Counted from the first letter of the stretch, positions 51,310 through 60,922 are shown. The stretch is 64,000 nt of DNA from Comamonadaceae bacterium G21597-S1 (GCA_027214345.1 JAPWHR010000010.1:62001-126000), one strand, 5' to 3'. Numbers and translations: made by a program. The notes: generated from the sequence alone by a model not told the origin.

Positions 51310-52518
51310 TCAGATCACGCCGTCGGCGTGCAAGGCCCCGAGGGCCTGTGCGTCGACGCCGAAACGCGCATAGACCTCGGCATTGTGTTCGCCCACGTCC
51401 GGCCCGGTGCGAGGCACCGGCATGTCGCGTCCGACGATGCGCGGCACGATGCAGGGGGCGGGCAGGCTGCCGTACAGCGGGTCGGGCAGGCGCACGATGG
51501 CCTGGCGCGCGGTGAACTGCGCGTCCTGCTCGATGTCGGCAATGGTGTAGACCTTGCTGAACGGCACGCCGGCGGACTCCAGGGCGGCCGATATCTCGGC
51601 GAACGGCCGTGCGACGAACCAGGCGGCCAGTGCGGCATCGAGCACCTGCAGGTGGGCCACGCGCGCCGGGTTGCTGGCAAAACGCGGATCGCTCGTCCAT
51701 TCCGGATGGCCGACGACCTGCGCCAGCCGCGCGAAGATCGGGTTGCTCGAGGCCACCAGCGAGAAGAACACCCGTTCCTGGCTCATGTACATGTTCGACG
51801 GCGCGGTGTAGCTGGCGCAGTTGCCTTCGGGCTGGCGCACCAGACCGAGTTGCTCGTGCTCGACGGCCAGCGGGTCGAGCAGCCGGAACAGCGCCTCGGT
51901 CGCGGCCAGGTCGACGACGCAGCCCCCGGCCTGCGGGTCGCCGCGCAGGCGTGCCACTTCGCTGGCAATCGCGAAGGCTGCGAACAAGCCGGCAACGGCG
52001 TCGCCGACCGGAAAGTTGGTGTGCAGCGGCGATCCGCCGCGTTCGCCGGTCAGGCTGGTGAATCCGCTCATGGCCTCGAAGATGCGCGCGAAGCCCGGTC
52101 GTCCGGCGTACGGCCCGGTCTGGCCGAAGCCGGTCAGGCGCAGGATCACCAGCCGCGGGTTCGCCTCCAGCAGCGTCTGCGCGTCCAGCCCCCAGCGGTC
52201 CATGGTGCCGGTGCGAAAGTTCTCCACCAGCACGTCGAACTGCGACAGCATGCGCAGCAGCAGGTCGCGGCCGCGCGGCTTGCGCACGTCCAGCGTAATG
52301 CCTTTCTTGCCCCGGTTGGCGACCTTCCACCACAACGGCACGCCGTCCTTGACCGGCTGCAGGCCACGCAGGGGATCGCTGCCGTCCGGCAGTTCGAGCT
52401 TGACGACCTCGGCGCCGTGATCGGCACACAAGGTGGCGCCGAAGGGTGCAGCCAGCACCGTGGCCATGTCGAGGATGCGCACGCCTGCCAGCGCGCCGGT
52501 GTTCGGATGGGTTTTCAA
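51310..52518 (-). CDS. CaiB/BaiF family CoA-transferase (first copy)
   Basis: A 402-residue class III CoA-transferase. Motifs are GVRILDMATVLAAPF, NRGKKGITLDV, the catalytic Asp in FPVGDAVAGLFA (near 171), and GFGQTGPY. I place the start at TTG 52518, because GGAG lies 10 bases upstream and a longer frame would run deep into the divergent IclR region. It moves CoA between carboxylic acids. Substrate unknown. Confidence 0.88.
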   Translation of the reverse strand: MKTHPNTGALAGVRILDMATVLAAPFGATLCADHGAEVVKLELPDGSDPLRGLQPVKDGVPLWWKVANRGKKGITLDVRKPRGRDLLLRMLSQFDVLVENFRTGTMDRWGLDAQTLLEANPRLVILRLTGFGQTGPYAGRPGFARIFEAMSGFTSLTGERGGSPLHTNFPVGDAVAGLFAAFAIASEVARLRGDPQAGGCVVDLAATEALFRLLDPLAVEHEQLGLVRQPEGNCASYTAPSNMYMSQERVFFSLVASSNPIFARLAQVVGHPEWTSDPRFASNPARVAHLQVLDAALAAWFVARPFAEISAALESAGVPFSKVYTIADIEQDAQFTARQAIVRLPDPLYGSLPAPCIVPRIVGRDMPVPRTGPDVGEHNAEVYARFGVDAQALGALHADGVI

Positions 52519-52686
52519 CGGGAGGGACTCCTTCGTGTTTCCGCACGGCACGATGTGCGAACTGCGGACGATGCCGCATACAGCCGTGCCGGTTTTTGCC
52601 ACAGGCCCCGTGTCTCCACAATCGGTGTTTCGCACAGCAAAACACCTGCTGCGAATCCATTGACGCCCCTGCCACGGAACCCGATC

Positions 52687-53553
52687 ATGAAAAAAGAACG
52701 CACCCCATCGATGGCAACCTCCGAACGACCCCGCAACCGCACCATGTCCGCGATCACCTTGCCCGGATTGGTCAATCCGCACGACCTGAGCACCGACCGC
52801 CAGTTCTCGATGAACCTGGCGCGCGGCATGGAGGTGTTGCGCGCGTTCACGATGGTCGATCCCATCCTGGGCAACCGCGAGATCGCCGACCGCACCGGCC
52901 TGCCCAAGCCGACCATCTCGCGGCTGACCTATACGCTGACCTTGCTCGGTTACCTCAGCCGCGTCGAAGGCCTGCAGAAGTACCGGCTCGGCTCGGGCGT
53001 GTTGTCGCTGGGTTATCCGCTGCTGGTCAACATCCGGGTGCGCCAGATCGCCCGACCGTTCATGGAGCAGGTGGCCAAGGAGACCGGCTGCACCGTCAAC
53101 CTGGGCATGCGCGACCGCACCAACGTCGTGTACGTCGATACCTGCCGTGTCGACCAGGGCAATATCTACCAGCCCGACATCGGCAGCACGCGCCCACTGC
53201 TGTCGACCTCCATCGGCCGCGCACTGGTGCTCGGCGCGCCAGCCGGCGAACGCGAGGCCATCCTGAACCGGATCAAGCTCGAGGATCCCCAGCGGTACGC
53301 GATGGACCTGCCGGCCTGGCGCCAGGAGGTCAAGTCGTTTGCCGAACGCGGCTATTGCCATTCGCGCGGCGACTGGCGCCGCGAGGTCCATGCCGTCGGC
53401 GTGCCGATCCGGGTGCCCCGGCGCGAAGAGCCGGTGGCCATCAATTGCACCTTGTCCGCCTACCGCCTCAAGCCCGAGACGCTCGAGCGCGAGGTCGCGC
53501 CGCGCCTGCTCGACGCCGTGCGGCAGATCGAAGTTGCCTGCGGCATGCCCTGA
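52687..53553 (+). CDS. IclR-family transcriptional regulator
   Basis: A 288-residue protein. The winged HTH (about 48-115) has NREIADRTGLPKPTISRL as its recognition region. The effector domain follows (LNLGMRDRTNVVYVD, VGVPIRV). The first 38 residues (basic, MKKERTPSMATSERP) may not be translated. ATG 52711 and ATG 52744 are alternatives. It probably controls the flanking CoA-dependent catabolic genes in response to an aromatic or dicarboxylic acid. Confidence 0.88.
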   Translation: MKKERTPSMATSERPRNRTMSAITLPGLVNPHDLSTDRQFSMNLARGMEVLRAFTMVDPILGNREIADRTGLPKPTISRLTYTLTLLGYLSRVEGLQKYRLGSGVLSLGYPLLVNIRVRQIARPFMEQVAKETGCTVNLGMRDRTNVVYVDTCRVDQGNIYQPDIGSTRPLLSTSIGRALVLGAPAGEREAILNRIKLEDPQRYAMDLPAWRQEVKSFAERGYCHSRGDWRREVHAVGVPIRVPRREEPVAINCTLSAYRLKPETLEREVAPRLLDAVRQIEVACGMP

Positions 53554-53581
53554 AACCCTGTCACTCCATCCGTCCCACTCC

Positions 53582-54754
53582 ATGACACTTTCCAACGAGA
53601 CCTTCGAGCAATTGCTGCACGAGGTGCGCCGATTCATCGTCGACGAATGCATGCCGCTCGAGCAGCAGGTCGACCGCGATGACGTGATTCCCGAGTCCGT
53701 GGTGCACGGCATGCGCGCGCTGGGGCTGTTCGGCCACAGCATTCCGCAGGCATACGGTGGCGCCGGCCTGGACACCGAACAACTGGCGCGCGTCAACATC
53801 GAGGTGTCGCAGGCGGCCACGACGTTTCGCGCGCGTTTCGGCGGCAATACCGGCATCGCGTCCGAGTCGCTGGTCGTCGACGGCACAGAGCAGCAGAAGC
53901 AGGCCTGGTTGCCGCGCCTGGCCAGCGGGGAGATCACCGGCTGTTTCGCGCTGACCGAACCGGAGGCTGGTTCGGACGCGACGGCCATGCAGACCGTGGC
54001 CGAGCGCGATGGCCACGACTACGTGATCACCGGCCGCAAGTGCTTCATCACCAATGCCCCGATCGCCGGCCTGTTCACCGTATTCGCGCGCAGCGAACCC
54101 GGCACCACCGGTGCCAGCGGGGTCTCGGCCTTCCTGATCGAGCGCGGCACGCCGGGCCTGCACACGCCGCCGGCCTATCGCAAGATGGGCCAGCACGGCT
54201 CGCCGGTGGGCGAGGTCGTGCTCGAGCGCTGCCGCGTGCCGGCCAGTGCCATCGTCGGCGACTTGCCGGGCCAGGGCTTTCGCACCGCGATGAAGGCACT
54301 GAACAAGCAGCGCATCAACCTGGCGGCCCTGTGTGTCGGCCCGGCGATCCGGCTGGTCGACGAGATGGTGCGGTTTGCCGCGACCCGCAAGCAGTTCGGC
54401 CAGCCGATCGGCGAATTCCAGCTGGTGCAGCAGATGATCGCCGAGAGCAATACCGAGGTGCATGCCGCGCGTGCGCTGGTGCTCGAGACCGCGCGCAAGC
54501 GCGATGCCGGCGCCGACGTGACGATGGAGGCGTCGATGTGCAAGCTGTTCGCCTCCGAGATGTGCGGCCGTGTCGCCGATCGCGCGGTGCAGGTGTTCGG
54601 CGGCAGTGGCTACATCGCCGACAACGTGGCCGAGCGCTTCTACCGCGACGTGCGGCTGTTCCGCCTGTACGAAGGCACGAGCCAGATCCATCTGGTCAAC
54701 ATCGCGCGGCGCACCATGGCCCGCGCGCGCGCAGCGGAGCACGCGGGCGCATGA
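53582..54754 (+). CDS. Acyl-CoA dehydrogenase (second copy)
   Basis: A 390-residue flavoenzyme. FALTEPEAGSDATAM (near 123), CFITNAPIAG and the catalytic-region glutamate in LYEGTSQIHLVN (near 365) are present. ATG 53582 lies 28 bases after the regulator gene. It is coupled to the next CoA-transferase through ATGA. The two dehydrogenases are only distantly similar. Confidence 0.9.
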   Translation: MTLSNETFEQLLHEVRRFIVDECMPLEQQVDRDDVIPESVVHGMRALGLFGHSIPQAYGGAGLDTEQLARVNIEVSQAATTFRARFGGNTGIASESLVVDGTEQQKQAWLPRLASGEITGCFALTEPEAGSDATAMQTVAERDGHDYVITGRKCFITNAPIAGLFTVFARSEPGTTGASGVSAFLIERGTPGLHTPPAYRKMGQHGSPVGEVVLERCRVPASAIVGDLPGQGFRTAMKALNKQRINLAALCVGPAIRLVDEMVRFAATRKQFGQPIGEFQLVQQMIAESNTEVHAARALVLETARKRDAGADVTMEASMCKLFASEMCGRVADRAVQVFGGSGYIADNVAERFYRDVRLFRLYEGTSQIHLVNIARRTMARARAAEHAGA

Positions 54755-55770
54755 AACCGTACACCGGCTTGCGGGTGGTCGAGTTCGCCACGGTGGGCGG
54801 CGTGCCGTTCTGCGCCTGGTGGCTGGCGCAGCAGGGTGCCCGGGTGTTGCGGGTGCAGGCGCCCCGGCCGCCCGAGCTCGGCGTGCCGGTGCCCGCGCAT
54901 GGTGACATCGGCCAGTGGCAACGCGAGACGGTCGTGCTCGACCTCAAGACCGCCGAAGGGCGCGACGCTGCGCTGCGCGCGCTGGACGACGCCGACGTGG
55001 CGATCGAAGGGTATCGCGCCGGTGTGATGGAGCGCCTGGGGCTGGGCCCGGCCGACTGCCACGCGCGCCATCCGGCACTGGTCTATGTCCGGCTGGCGGG
55101 CTGGGAGCGATCGGGCGAGTGGGCGCAACGCGCCGGCCACGACATCAACTACGCGGCCATGGCCGGCGCATTGCATGCGACCGGCCCCGACCACGTGCCG
55201 CTGAACCTGATCGCCGACATCGGCGGCGGCGCGTTGTATGCATGCGCCGGCATCGGCGCGGCCTTGCATGCCCGTGCCAGCGGCGGCGGTGGCCGGGGCT
55301 GTGTCGTCGATGTCGCGATGACGGCCGGCAGTGCCCATCTGTTGTCGGCGGTCTACGGTCGTTTGCAGGCCGGTGCCTGGAACGACCGTGCCGCGGGCAA
55401 TGTCATCGACGGCGGCGTGCCCTGGTACCGCACCTACCGCACGCGCGACGACCGGCACATGGCGGTGGGTGCGATCGAGGAGCGTTTCTACCGCAACCTG
55501 CTGCAGGCGCTGGAACTGGACGCCACGCAACTGCCCGCGCGCAGCGACTCCGCGCGCTGGGGCGACATCGCCGCCTGCCTGCAGGCGCGTTTCGCGCAAC
55601 ACGACCAGGCGCACTGGGCACGGCATTTCGAGACCGTTGATGCCTGTGTCACGCCGGTGCTGAGTCTGCACGAGGCGCGTGCCCACCCGGTCAACCGGCA
55701 CGTGTTCCGCGCCGGCGCGCCCGCCGCGGTCCCGGCCGCGGTGCCCGATTTTTTCCCCGCGGGTGCCTGA
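54751..55770 (+). CDS. CaiB/BaiF family CoA-transferase (short, racemase-like)
   Basis: A 339-residue protein, shorter than the first CaiB (402). AMACR-like features include RAGHDINYAAMAGAL and the candidate catalytic Asp in IADIGGGALYA (near 155). It could be an alpha-methylacyl-CoA racemase or a CoA-transferase. The start overlaps the acyl-CoA dehydrogenase stop (ATGA). Confidence 0.85.
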   Translation: MKPYTGLRVVEFATVGGVPFCAWWLAQQGARVLRVQAPRPPELGVPVPAHGDIGQWQRETVVLDLKTAEGRDAALRALDDADVAIEGYRAGVMERLGLGPADCHARHPALVYVRLAGWERSGEWAQRAGHDINYAAMAGALHATGPDHVPLNLIADIGGGALYACAGIGAALHARASGGGGRGCVVDVAMTAGSAHLLSAVYGRLQAGAWNDRAAGNVIDGGVPWYRTYRTRDDRHMAVGAIEERFYRNLLQALELDATQLPARSDSARWGDIAACLQARFAQHDQAHWARHFETVDACVTPVLSLHEARAHPVNRHVFRAGAPAAVPAAVPDFFPAGA

Positions 55771-55815
55771 CGGGCCCGCATTCCGTTCCCGATCCATCAC
55801 AACCAGGAGACATCC

Positions 55816-56802
55816 ATGCCATCAACCTTCCGTACCTTGACCCTTGCCGCCGTCGTATGCGCCGGCGCATTCGCCGCACCGCTGGCGCATGCGCAGGCGG
55901 AGTCCTATCCCAACCATCCGATCCGCATCATCGTGCCGTTCACGGCCGGCGGCATCGTCGACTCGATCGCCCGCCTGGTCGGCGACAAGTTGTCGACCCG
56001 GTACGGCCAGCCGGTGATCGTCGAGAACAAGGCCGGCGCCGGCGGCTCCATCGGCACCGACGTGGCCTCCAAGGCGGCGGCCGACGGCTACACGCTGCTG
56101 TGCGTGTCGCCCGGCCATACCGTGGCGCCCAGCCTGATGAAAAGCGTCAGCTGGAATCCGGTGCAGGACTTTCGCGCGGTACAGGGCTTCGGCGTGATCT
56201 CCAACGTATTTGTCGTGCACCCCGACCTGCCGGTCAAGAACATGACGGAACTGATCGCGCTGGCCAAGAAGAGCCCGTCACCGCTGACCTACGGCACGGC
56301 CGGGAATGGCACGTCGAACCACCTGTCGGGCGAGTTGCTCGGCCAGATGGCCGACGTCAAGCTGACGCAGGTGCCCTACAAGGGCCAGCCCGACGCGATG
56401 AGCGACCTGCTCGCCGGACGCATCTCGATGATGCCGCTGACGGCCGCATTGGCCTCGGGCCATATCAAGACCGGCAAACTGCGCCCGCTGGCCGTCACCA
56501 CGGCCCGGCGTTCGCCGGCCTTGCCGGACGTGCCCACGGTGGCCGAGGCCGCCAACCTGCCGGGCTACGAAGTCGGCACCTGGTTCGGCCTGGTGACCCA
56601 GGCCAAGGTGCCGGACGCCATCGTGCGCAAACTCTCGGCCGACATCACCGAGATCATGCAGATGCCCGACGTGAAGGCCAAGTTCGCGACGCTGGGACTG
56701 GACCCGAATCCCCAGGGCCCGGCCGAATTCGACGCCTTCATCGCCGGTGAGTTCAGCAAGTGGAGCCGTGTCATCAAGCAGGCCGGCATCGTTCCGCAAT
56801 GA
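55816..56802 (+). CDS. Bug-family (TctC) periplasmic solute-binding receptor
   Basis: A 328-residue protein with a signal peptide (cleavage after AHAQ, near 27). Bug motifs are YPNHPIRIIVPFTAGG, YGQPVIVENKAGAGGSIG and YGTAGNGTSNHLSGEL. TctA/TctB membrane genes are not in the window. Such orphans are numerous in Bordetella and relatives. Ligand is probably a carboxylate used by this cluster. Confidence 0.9.
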   Translation: MPSTFRTLTLAAVVCAGAFAAPLAHAQAESYPNHPIRIIVPFTAGGIVDSIARLVGDKLSTRYGQPVIVENKAGAGGSIGTDVASKAAADGYTLLCVSPGHTVAPSLMKSVSWNPVQDFRAVQGFGVISNVFVVHPDLPVKNMTELIALAKKSPSPLTYGTAGNGTSNHLSGELLGQMADVKLTQVPYKGQPDAMSDLLAGRISMMPLTAALASGHIKTGKLRPLAVTTARRSPALPDVPTVAEAANLPGYEVGTWFGLVTQAKVPDAIVRKLSADITEIMQMPDVKAKFATLGLDPNPQGPAEFDAFIAGEFSKWSRVIKQAGIVPQ

Positions 56803-56851
56803 GTGTGCGCAAACCCGTGAACCCGCATGCCGCGCTGCGCAGGATCGTGCC

Positions 56852-57961
56852 ATGAGCATGGGAACGACCTGGCGCACGCCGGTATGCGAACGGTTGGGCA
56901 TCGCGCATCCGATCTTCGGGTTCTCGCATGCGGTCGACGTGGTGGTCGAGATCGCGCGTGCCGGCGGTTATCCGGTGCTTGGCCTGGCGCGCGAGTTGCC
57001 GCACGAGATACCGGAGATCCTGCGTGAGGTCGATGCCCGCATGCAAGGCCGGCCCTATGGTGTCGACCTGATGCTGCCGTCGCAGGTGCCGCAGCGCGGC
57101 GACATCGAGGACGTGCGCGCCGCGTTGCCCCAGGGACACCTGGACTTCGTCGCCGGCCTGCGCGCGCGTTTCGACGTTCGACCGCCGGTCAAGCCCAGTT
57201 TCTTCACCAGCCAGGTCCGCTCGGAAGAGCTCTTCGAGTCGCAGATCGAGCAGGTGCTGGCCTCCAACGCCACCGGCGTGGCCACGGCCATCGGGTTGCG
57301 GCAGGACCTGATCGCGCGTGCCAAGGCACGAGGCAAGACCACGTTTTCGCTGATCGGTTCGGTGCGCCACGCGCGCAAGGCGCTGGCGATGGGGGTCGAC
57401 GTGCTGGTGGCCCAGGGTTACGACGCCGGCGGCCACACCGGCCCGGTCGGCACCTATTCGCTGGTGCCGCAGATCGTGGCGGTTGCCGGCGACACGCCGG
57501 TGCTGGCCGCCGGCGGTATCGGCAAGGGGGCGCAGATCCTGGCCGCGATGGCCATGGGCGCCCAGGGGGGCTGGCTCGGCACCCTGTGGATGGCGGCAGC
57601 CGAGAACCACACGCCGCCCGCATTGCTGGAGCGCCTGGTGGCCAGCGGCAGCGAGGACACGGTCATCACGCGGGCGCACAGCGGCAAGCCGTGCCGCGTT
57701 GTGCGCAGCGCCTGGATCGACGCCTGGTCGGAGCCCGCGGCCCCGGACGCCTTGCCCATGCCGCTGCAGCAGGCGCTGACCGGCGACGTGTTCGCGTCCA
57801 TGCACGAACACGACGATGCCCGGCTGATCTACGAGGCGGCCGGCCAGAGCGTGTTCGCGATCGAAGGCCGATCGACGGTGGCGCAGCAGATGCAGCAGCT
57901 GGTGTCGGACATGCAGGCCGCGGGCCGGCGCCTGCAGGGTTTCGCGCGCGGCGGCGCTTGA
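56852..57961 (+). CDS. Nitronate monooxygenase-family flavoenzyme
   Basis: A 369-residue 2-nitropropane dioxygenase/NMO-like protein. The FMN-binding and catalytic region is AQGYDAGGHTGPVGTYSL (His near 195), followed by VLAAGGIGKGAQILAAMAMG. The N-terminus (PVCERLGIAHPIFGF) replaces the usual PIIQAPM motif. It may oxidise nitronates, or act as an enoyl reductase-like enzyme in the catabolic route. ATG 56852 has AGGA upstream. Confidence 0.82.
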   Translation: MSMGTTWRTPVCERLGIAHPIFGFSHAVDVVVEIARAGGYPVLGLARELPHEIPEILREVDARMQGRPYGVDLMLPSQVPQRGDIEDVRAALPQGHLDFVAGLRARFDVRPPVKPSFFTSQVRSEELFESQIEQVLASNATGVATAIGLRQDLIARAKARGKTTFSLIGSVRHARKALAMGVDVLVAQGYDAGGHTGPVGTYSLVPQIVAVAGDTPVLAAGGIGKGAQILAAMAMGAQGGWLGTLWMAAAENHTPPALLERLVASGSEDTVITRAHSGKPCRVVRSAWIDAWSEPAAPDALPMPLQQALTGDVFASMHEHDDARLIYEAAGQSVFAIEGRSTVAQQMQQLVSDMQAAGRRLQGFARGGA

Positions 57962-57965
57962 AGCG

Positions 57966-57982
57966 GCGGGCCCGCGGCCCGC
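57966..57982. terminator. GC-only hairpin between nitronate monooxygenase and nucleoside hydrolase
   Basis: GCGGGCC (57966-57972) pairs with GGCCCGC (57976-57982) around a 3-base loop at a convergent junction. There is no T-tract. Confidence 0.35.
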
Positions 57983-57992
57983 GCGGCGCGGC

Positions 57993-58988
57993 TCAGGCCG
58001 GCAGCCAGTCCGCCAGCATCGTCTCCTCGAACACGGCGAGGCAGCCGGGCGCGTCGACCTGCATGCAGACCTGGGTGCGGTGCCGGGTCTTTTCCCAACC
58101 GGGCTGCGGATAGTCGATGAAGTCGCGCTCGTTCATGATGGTCTGTCCCTGCGCCAGGCCTTCGGTGGCCACACGAACCGATTTGACGCTGGTCGTGAAC
58201 AACCCGGGTTGCACCAGGTAGATGAAGGCCAGCAGGTCGTGCGCGAAGCAGCCGGGTGTCTTGGCGACATGGCTGTACAGGCCGCTGTAGAAGCGGGCGT
58301 AGAACTCCACGGCCTTGAGCAGGGTGTCGGTGGCGACGTGGCGATGCTTGTCGGCGATGCGCTGGAAATGCTCCAGCGTGGTCACGACGCGGTGGGTCAC
58401 GTCCAGCCCGACCATGGTCAGCTTCCAGCCGGCGGTGAACACGCGGTCGGCCGCATGCGGGTCGTTCCAGATGTTGGCCTCGGCCACCGGCGACACGTTG
58501 CCCGGCTCCATGATGGTGCCGCCCATGACGATGACTTCGCGCAGCAGCAGGGGCAGCTTCGGCTCCAGCATCAGCGCCAGGCTCAGGTTGCCCAGCGGAC
58601 CGACCGCCACCAGCACGATCTCGCCCGGATGGGCCCGTGCCATGTCGACGATGAACTGGGCCGAGGCGCGCGGATCGAGCTGGCGCTCGATCGGCTGGCG
58701 CGGTCCGAGATTGCCCAGGCCGTCGGCGCCGTGGATATGCGCGGGCGGCTTTTCCGCGGGCTTGCACCACGGCACGGCCACGCCCTTGGTCACCGGCGCG
58801 TCGCAGCCGGCGATCGCGGCCAGGTACAGGGCATTGGTGGCGGCCTGCTCGACACTGACGTTGCCGAACGTGGTGGTGATGCCCACGAGGTCGATGTCCG
58901 GATGCGCGAGCGCGAAATACAGCGCCATCGCGTCGTCCACGCCGGGGTCGGTGTCGTAGATCACCTTGGTCTTCTTGCTGGAGCTCAT
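57993..58988 (-). CDS. Inosine-uridine-preferring nucleoside hydrolase
   Basis: A 331-residue hydrolase. The calcium-binding N-terminal signature DTDPGVDDAMAL (near 12) and the conserved VGPLGNLSLAL, MGGTIMEPGNVSP and a late Asp are present. It cleaves nucleosides to base and ribose. ATG 58988 begins after the divergent spacer. Ribokinase follows upstream on the same strand, so ribose released here could be phosphorylated. Confidence 0.9.
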   Translation of the reverse strand: MSSSKKTKVIYDTDPGVDDAMALYFALAHPDIDLVGITTTFGNVSVEQAATNALYLAAIAGCDAPVTKGVAVPWCKPAEKPPAHIHGADGLGNLGPRQPIERQLDPRASAQFIVDMARAHPGEIVLVAVGPLGNLSLALMLEPKLPLLLREVIVMGGTIMEPGNVSPVAEANIWNDPHAADRVFTAGWKLTMVGLDVTHRVVTTLEHFQRIADKHRHVATDTLLKAVEFYARFYSGLYSHVAKTPGCFAHDLLAFIYLVQPGLFTTSVKSVRVATEGLAQGQTIMNERDFIDYPQPGWEKTRHRTQVCMQVDAPGCLAVFEETMLADWLPA

Positions 58989-59069
58989 GCGGTTGTCGTC
59001 GGGTTCAGGTGTACCGGTTCAGGTGTTGTATGCGTGTTCGTCGATGGCGCCGAAACAGGCCGCGTGGGC

Positions 59070-60005
59070 TCAGTTGTCCAGGCCACAGGCCGCGCGCAAG
59101 GCCGCCATGCGGGCATCCCCGGGTGCGGGCTGCGCCGCCAGCCAGCGCTCGACCGTCGCATTGTCGGGGATCGCAGTCTGTGCGCCGGTGCGGGTGCAGG
59201 CCAGCGCCGAGGCCGCACACGCGCTCTGCAATGCCGATGCCAGCGGCGCGCCCCGGTCGAGCGCGGCCACCAGCATGCCGCAGAAGGTGTCTCCGGCGCC
59301 GGTGGTGTCGACCGGCTCGATGGCAAAACCCGGCTGCAGCATGAACTGATCTGCCTGGCGCGCGCAGCAGCCGCGCGCGCCCAGCGTGACCACCACCAGC
59401 GGCACCCGCACGCGATCGAGGGCTTCGCGCAACCGGCCACCGGGCCCGGCGATGCTGGTGAGTTCACCCTCGTTGACGATCAGGATGTCGACCAGGGCCA
59501 GCAGTTCGTCGTCGAGTGCCTGTGCCGGCGCGGCGTTGAGCACCACGCGCACCCCGGCGGCGCGTGCCGCACGCGCGTAGGCCGTGACGGTCGGCAGCGG
59601 CGTCTCGAGTTGCATCAGCAGGTGGCTGAATCCGTCCAGCGGCGGCAGGTGGTGCGGCGCCAGCCGGGCATTGGCGCCCGGTGCGACGGTGATGGCGTTT
59701 TCGGCGTCGTCCGAGACGCAGATGAAGGCGGTTCCCGTGGCGTCGTCGGCGCAACGCACGATGTGGGCCTGCACGCCGGCCGCGCGCAGCGACTGCTCCA
59801 GAGGCTCGGCATGGGCATCCGCGCCAAGTGCCAGCAGCATGTGGGTCGTGGCCGCGCCGGCGCGTGCGGCAGCCACGGCCTGGTTGGCGCCCTTTCCGCC
59901 GGGATGGGTGGCCAGCGAATGGCCAAGCACGGTTTCGCCCGGCGCCGGGATGTGCCCGGCGCGGACGACGAAGTCGAGATTGGCGGAACCGGCGACGAGA
60001 ATCAT
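59070..60005 (-). CDS. rbsK: Ribokinase
   Basis: A 311-residue PfkB-family sugar kinase. The first signature is HPGGKGANQAVAAARAG (near 34), and the second is DTTGAGDTFCGML (catalytic Asp near 244). It matches ribokinase in length and order. Gap to the nucleoside hydrolase is 81 bases, so the two may form an operon for ribose from nucleosides. ATG 60005 is directly before a short divergent region. Confidence 0.9.
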   Translation of the reverse strand: MILVAGSANLDFVVRAGHIPAPGETVLGHSLATHPGGKGANQAVAAARAGAATTHMLLALGADAHAEPLEQSLRAAGVQAHIVRCADDATGTAFICVSDDAENAITVAPGANARLAPHHLPPLDGFSHLLMQLETPLPTVTAYARAARAAGVRVVLNAAPAQALDDELLALVDILIVNEGELTSIAGPGGRLREALDRVRVPLVVVTLGARGCCARQADQFMLQPGFAIEPVDTTGAGDTFCGMLVAALDRGAPLASALQSACAASALACTRTGAQTAIPDNATVERWLAAQPAPGDARMAALRAACGLDN

Positions 60006-60190
60006 GGTTAAATTGATCGGTTGTGGGGCGGGCGGTCCGGGGGTGTCGATGTCCCGCTACAGGCACTCGCCCGAGGGTCAGGTCGCAACAGATTATGGGC
60101 TACAAACCGCGCAGGCCTGCCGGTTTGGACCGGGGCCGCGCTACAGCTGGCGCGGCCACCCGGTCATTCGACGAAGGAACATTGACAACC

Positions 60191-60922
60191 ATGGGTAGTA
60201 CGGTATTCGTCAAGGTGGTGGGCTTCCGGGATGTCGAACGCCACGCGCTCAACACCGTGTTCCGGGTCTCGGCCGAGCAACCCACCTGTTATGCCTTGTG
60301 GACACCCGAGGCCCCGGTGATGCCGCATATCGCGCTGATCGACGTCGAGAGTTACGAGGCCGGCATGGCGCTGGCGTCGCCCGGGCTGAATCGCAACCTC
60401 AAGCTGATCTGTGTTGGCGAGGGCGCACCGGAACGGGCGTGGCGGGTGTTCCCACGGCCGATCAACTGGTCGGCCATCCTGCATTGCATGGACCAGCTGT
60501 TCGCCAAGGTGGGCGTGGACATCGATCTCGACCCTGACGGCCAGGCCACGACGATGATCCCGCCGGGCGTGCGCCAGACCCTGGTCATCGATCCCACGCG
60601 CGGCGACCGCCTGTACCTGCGCGCCCGGCTGGCCCTGGCCGGCCTGATCGACGTCGACGAGGCCGATTCCGTTGCACAGGCCCAAGGCAAGCTGCGCGAG
60701 CGGCACTACGACATCGTCGTCGTCAACGTCGACATGCTGGATGATCCCTGGTCGCTGGTGGAACGCCTGGTCTCCGCACATCCGCCGGTGGGCAGCGTGG
60801 TCGTGACGACGGCGAACCGATCCTGGGCCATGCACGATCGGGCGGAACAATCGGGTTGCCGGGCCTTGCTGGACAAGCCCTTCGACCCGGGCCACCTGTA
60901 CCGGGTGTTCCAGATGGTCTAG
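60191..60922 (+). CDS. Protein with tandem response-regulator-like domains, no output domain
   Basis: A 243-residue protein. The N-terminal half (about 1-115) looks like a degenerate receiver (HIALIDVESYEAG, then AWRVFPRPINWSAIL). The C-terminal half (about 130-243) retains receiver landmarks: DIVVVNVDM (Asp), VVVTTANRS (Thr), and LLDKPFDPGHLY (Lys). No DNA-binding or enzyme domain is attached. It may be an adaptor. It ends with a 4-base overlap of the convergent mnmC. ATG 60191 is the natural start. Confidence 0.7.
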   Translation: MGSTVFVKVVGFRDVERHALNTVFRVSAEQPTCYALWTPEAPVMPHIALIDVESYEAGMALASPGLNRNLKLICVGEGAPERAWRVFPRPINWSAILHCMDQLFAKVGVDIDLDPDGQATTMIPPGVRQTLVIDPTRGDRLYLRARLALAGLIDVDEADSVAQAQGKLRERHYDIVVVNVDMLDDPWSLVERLVSAHPPVGSVVVTTANRSWAMHDRAEQSGCRALLDKPFDPGHLYRVFQMV

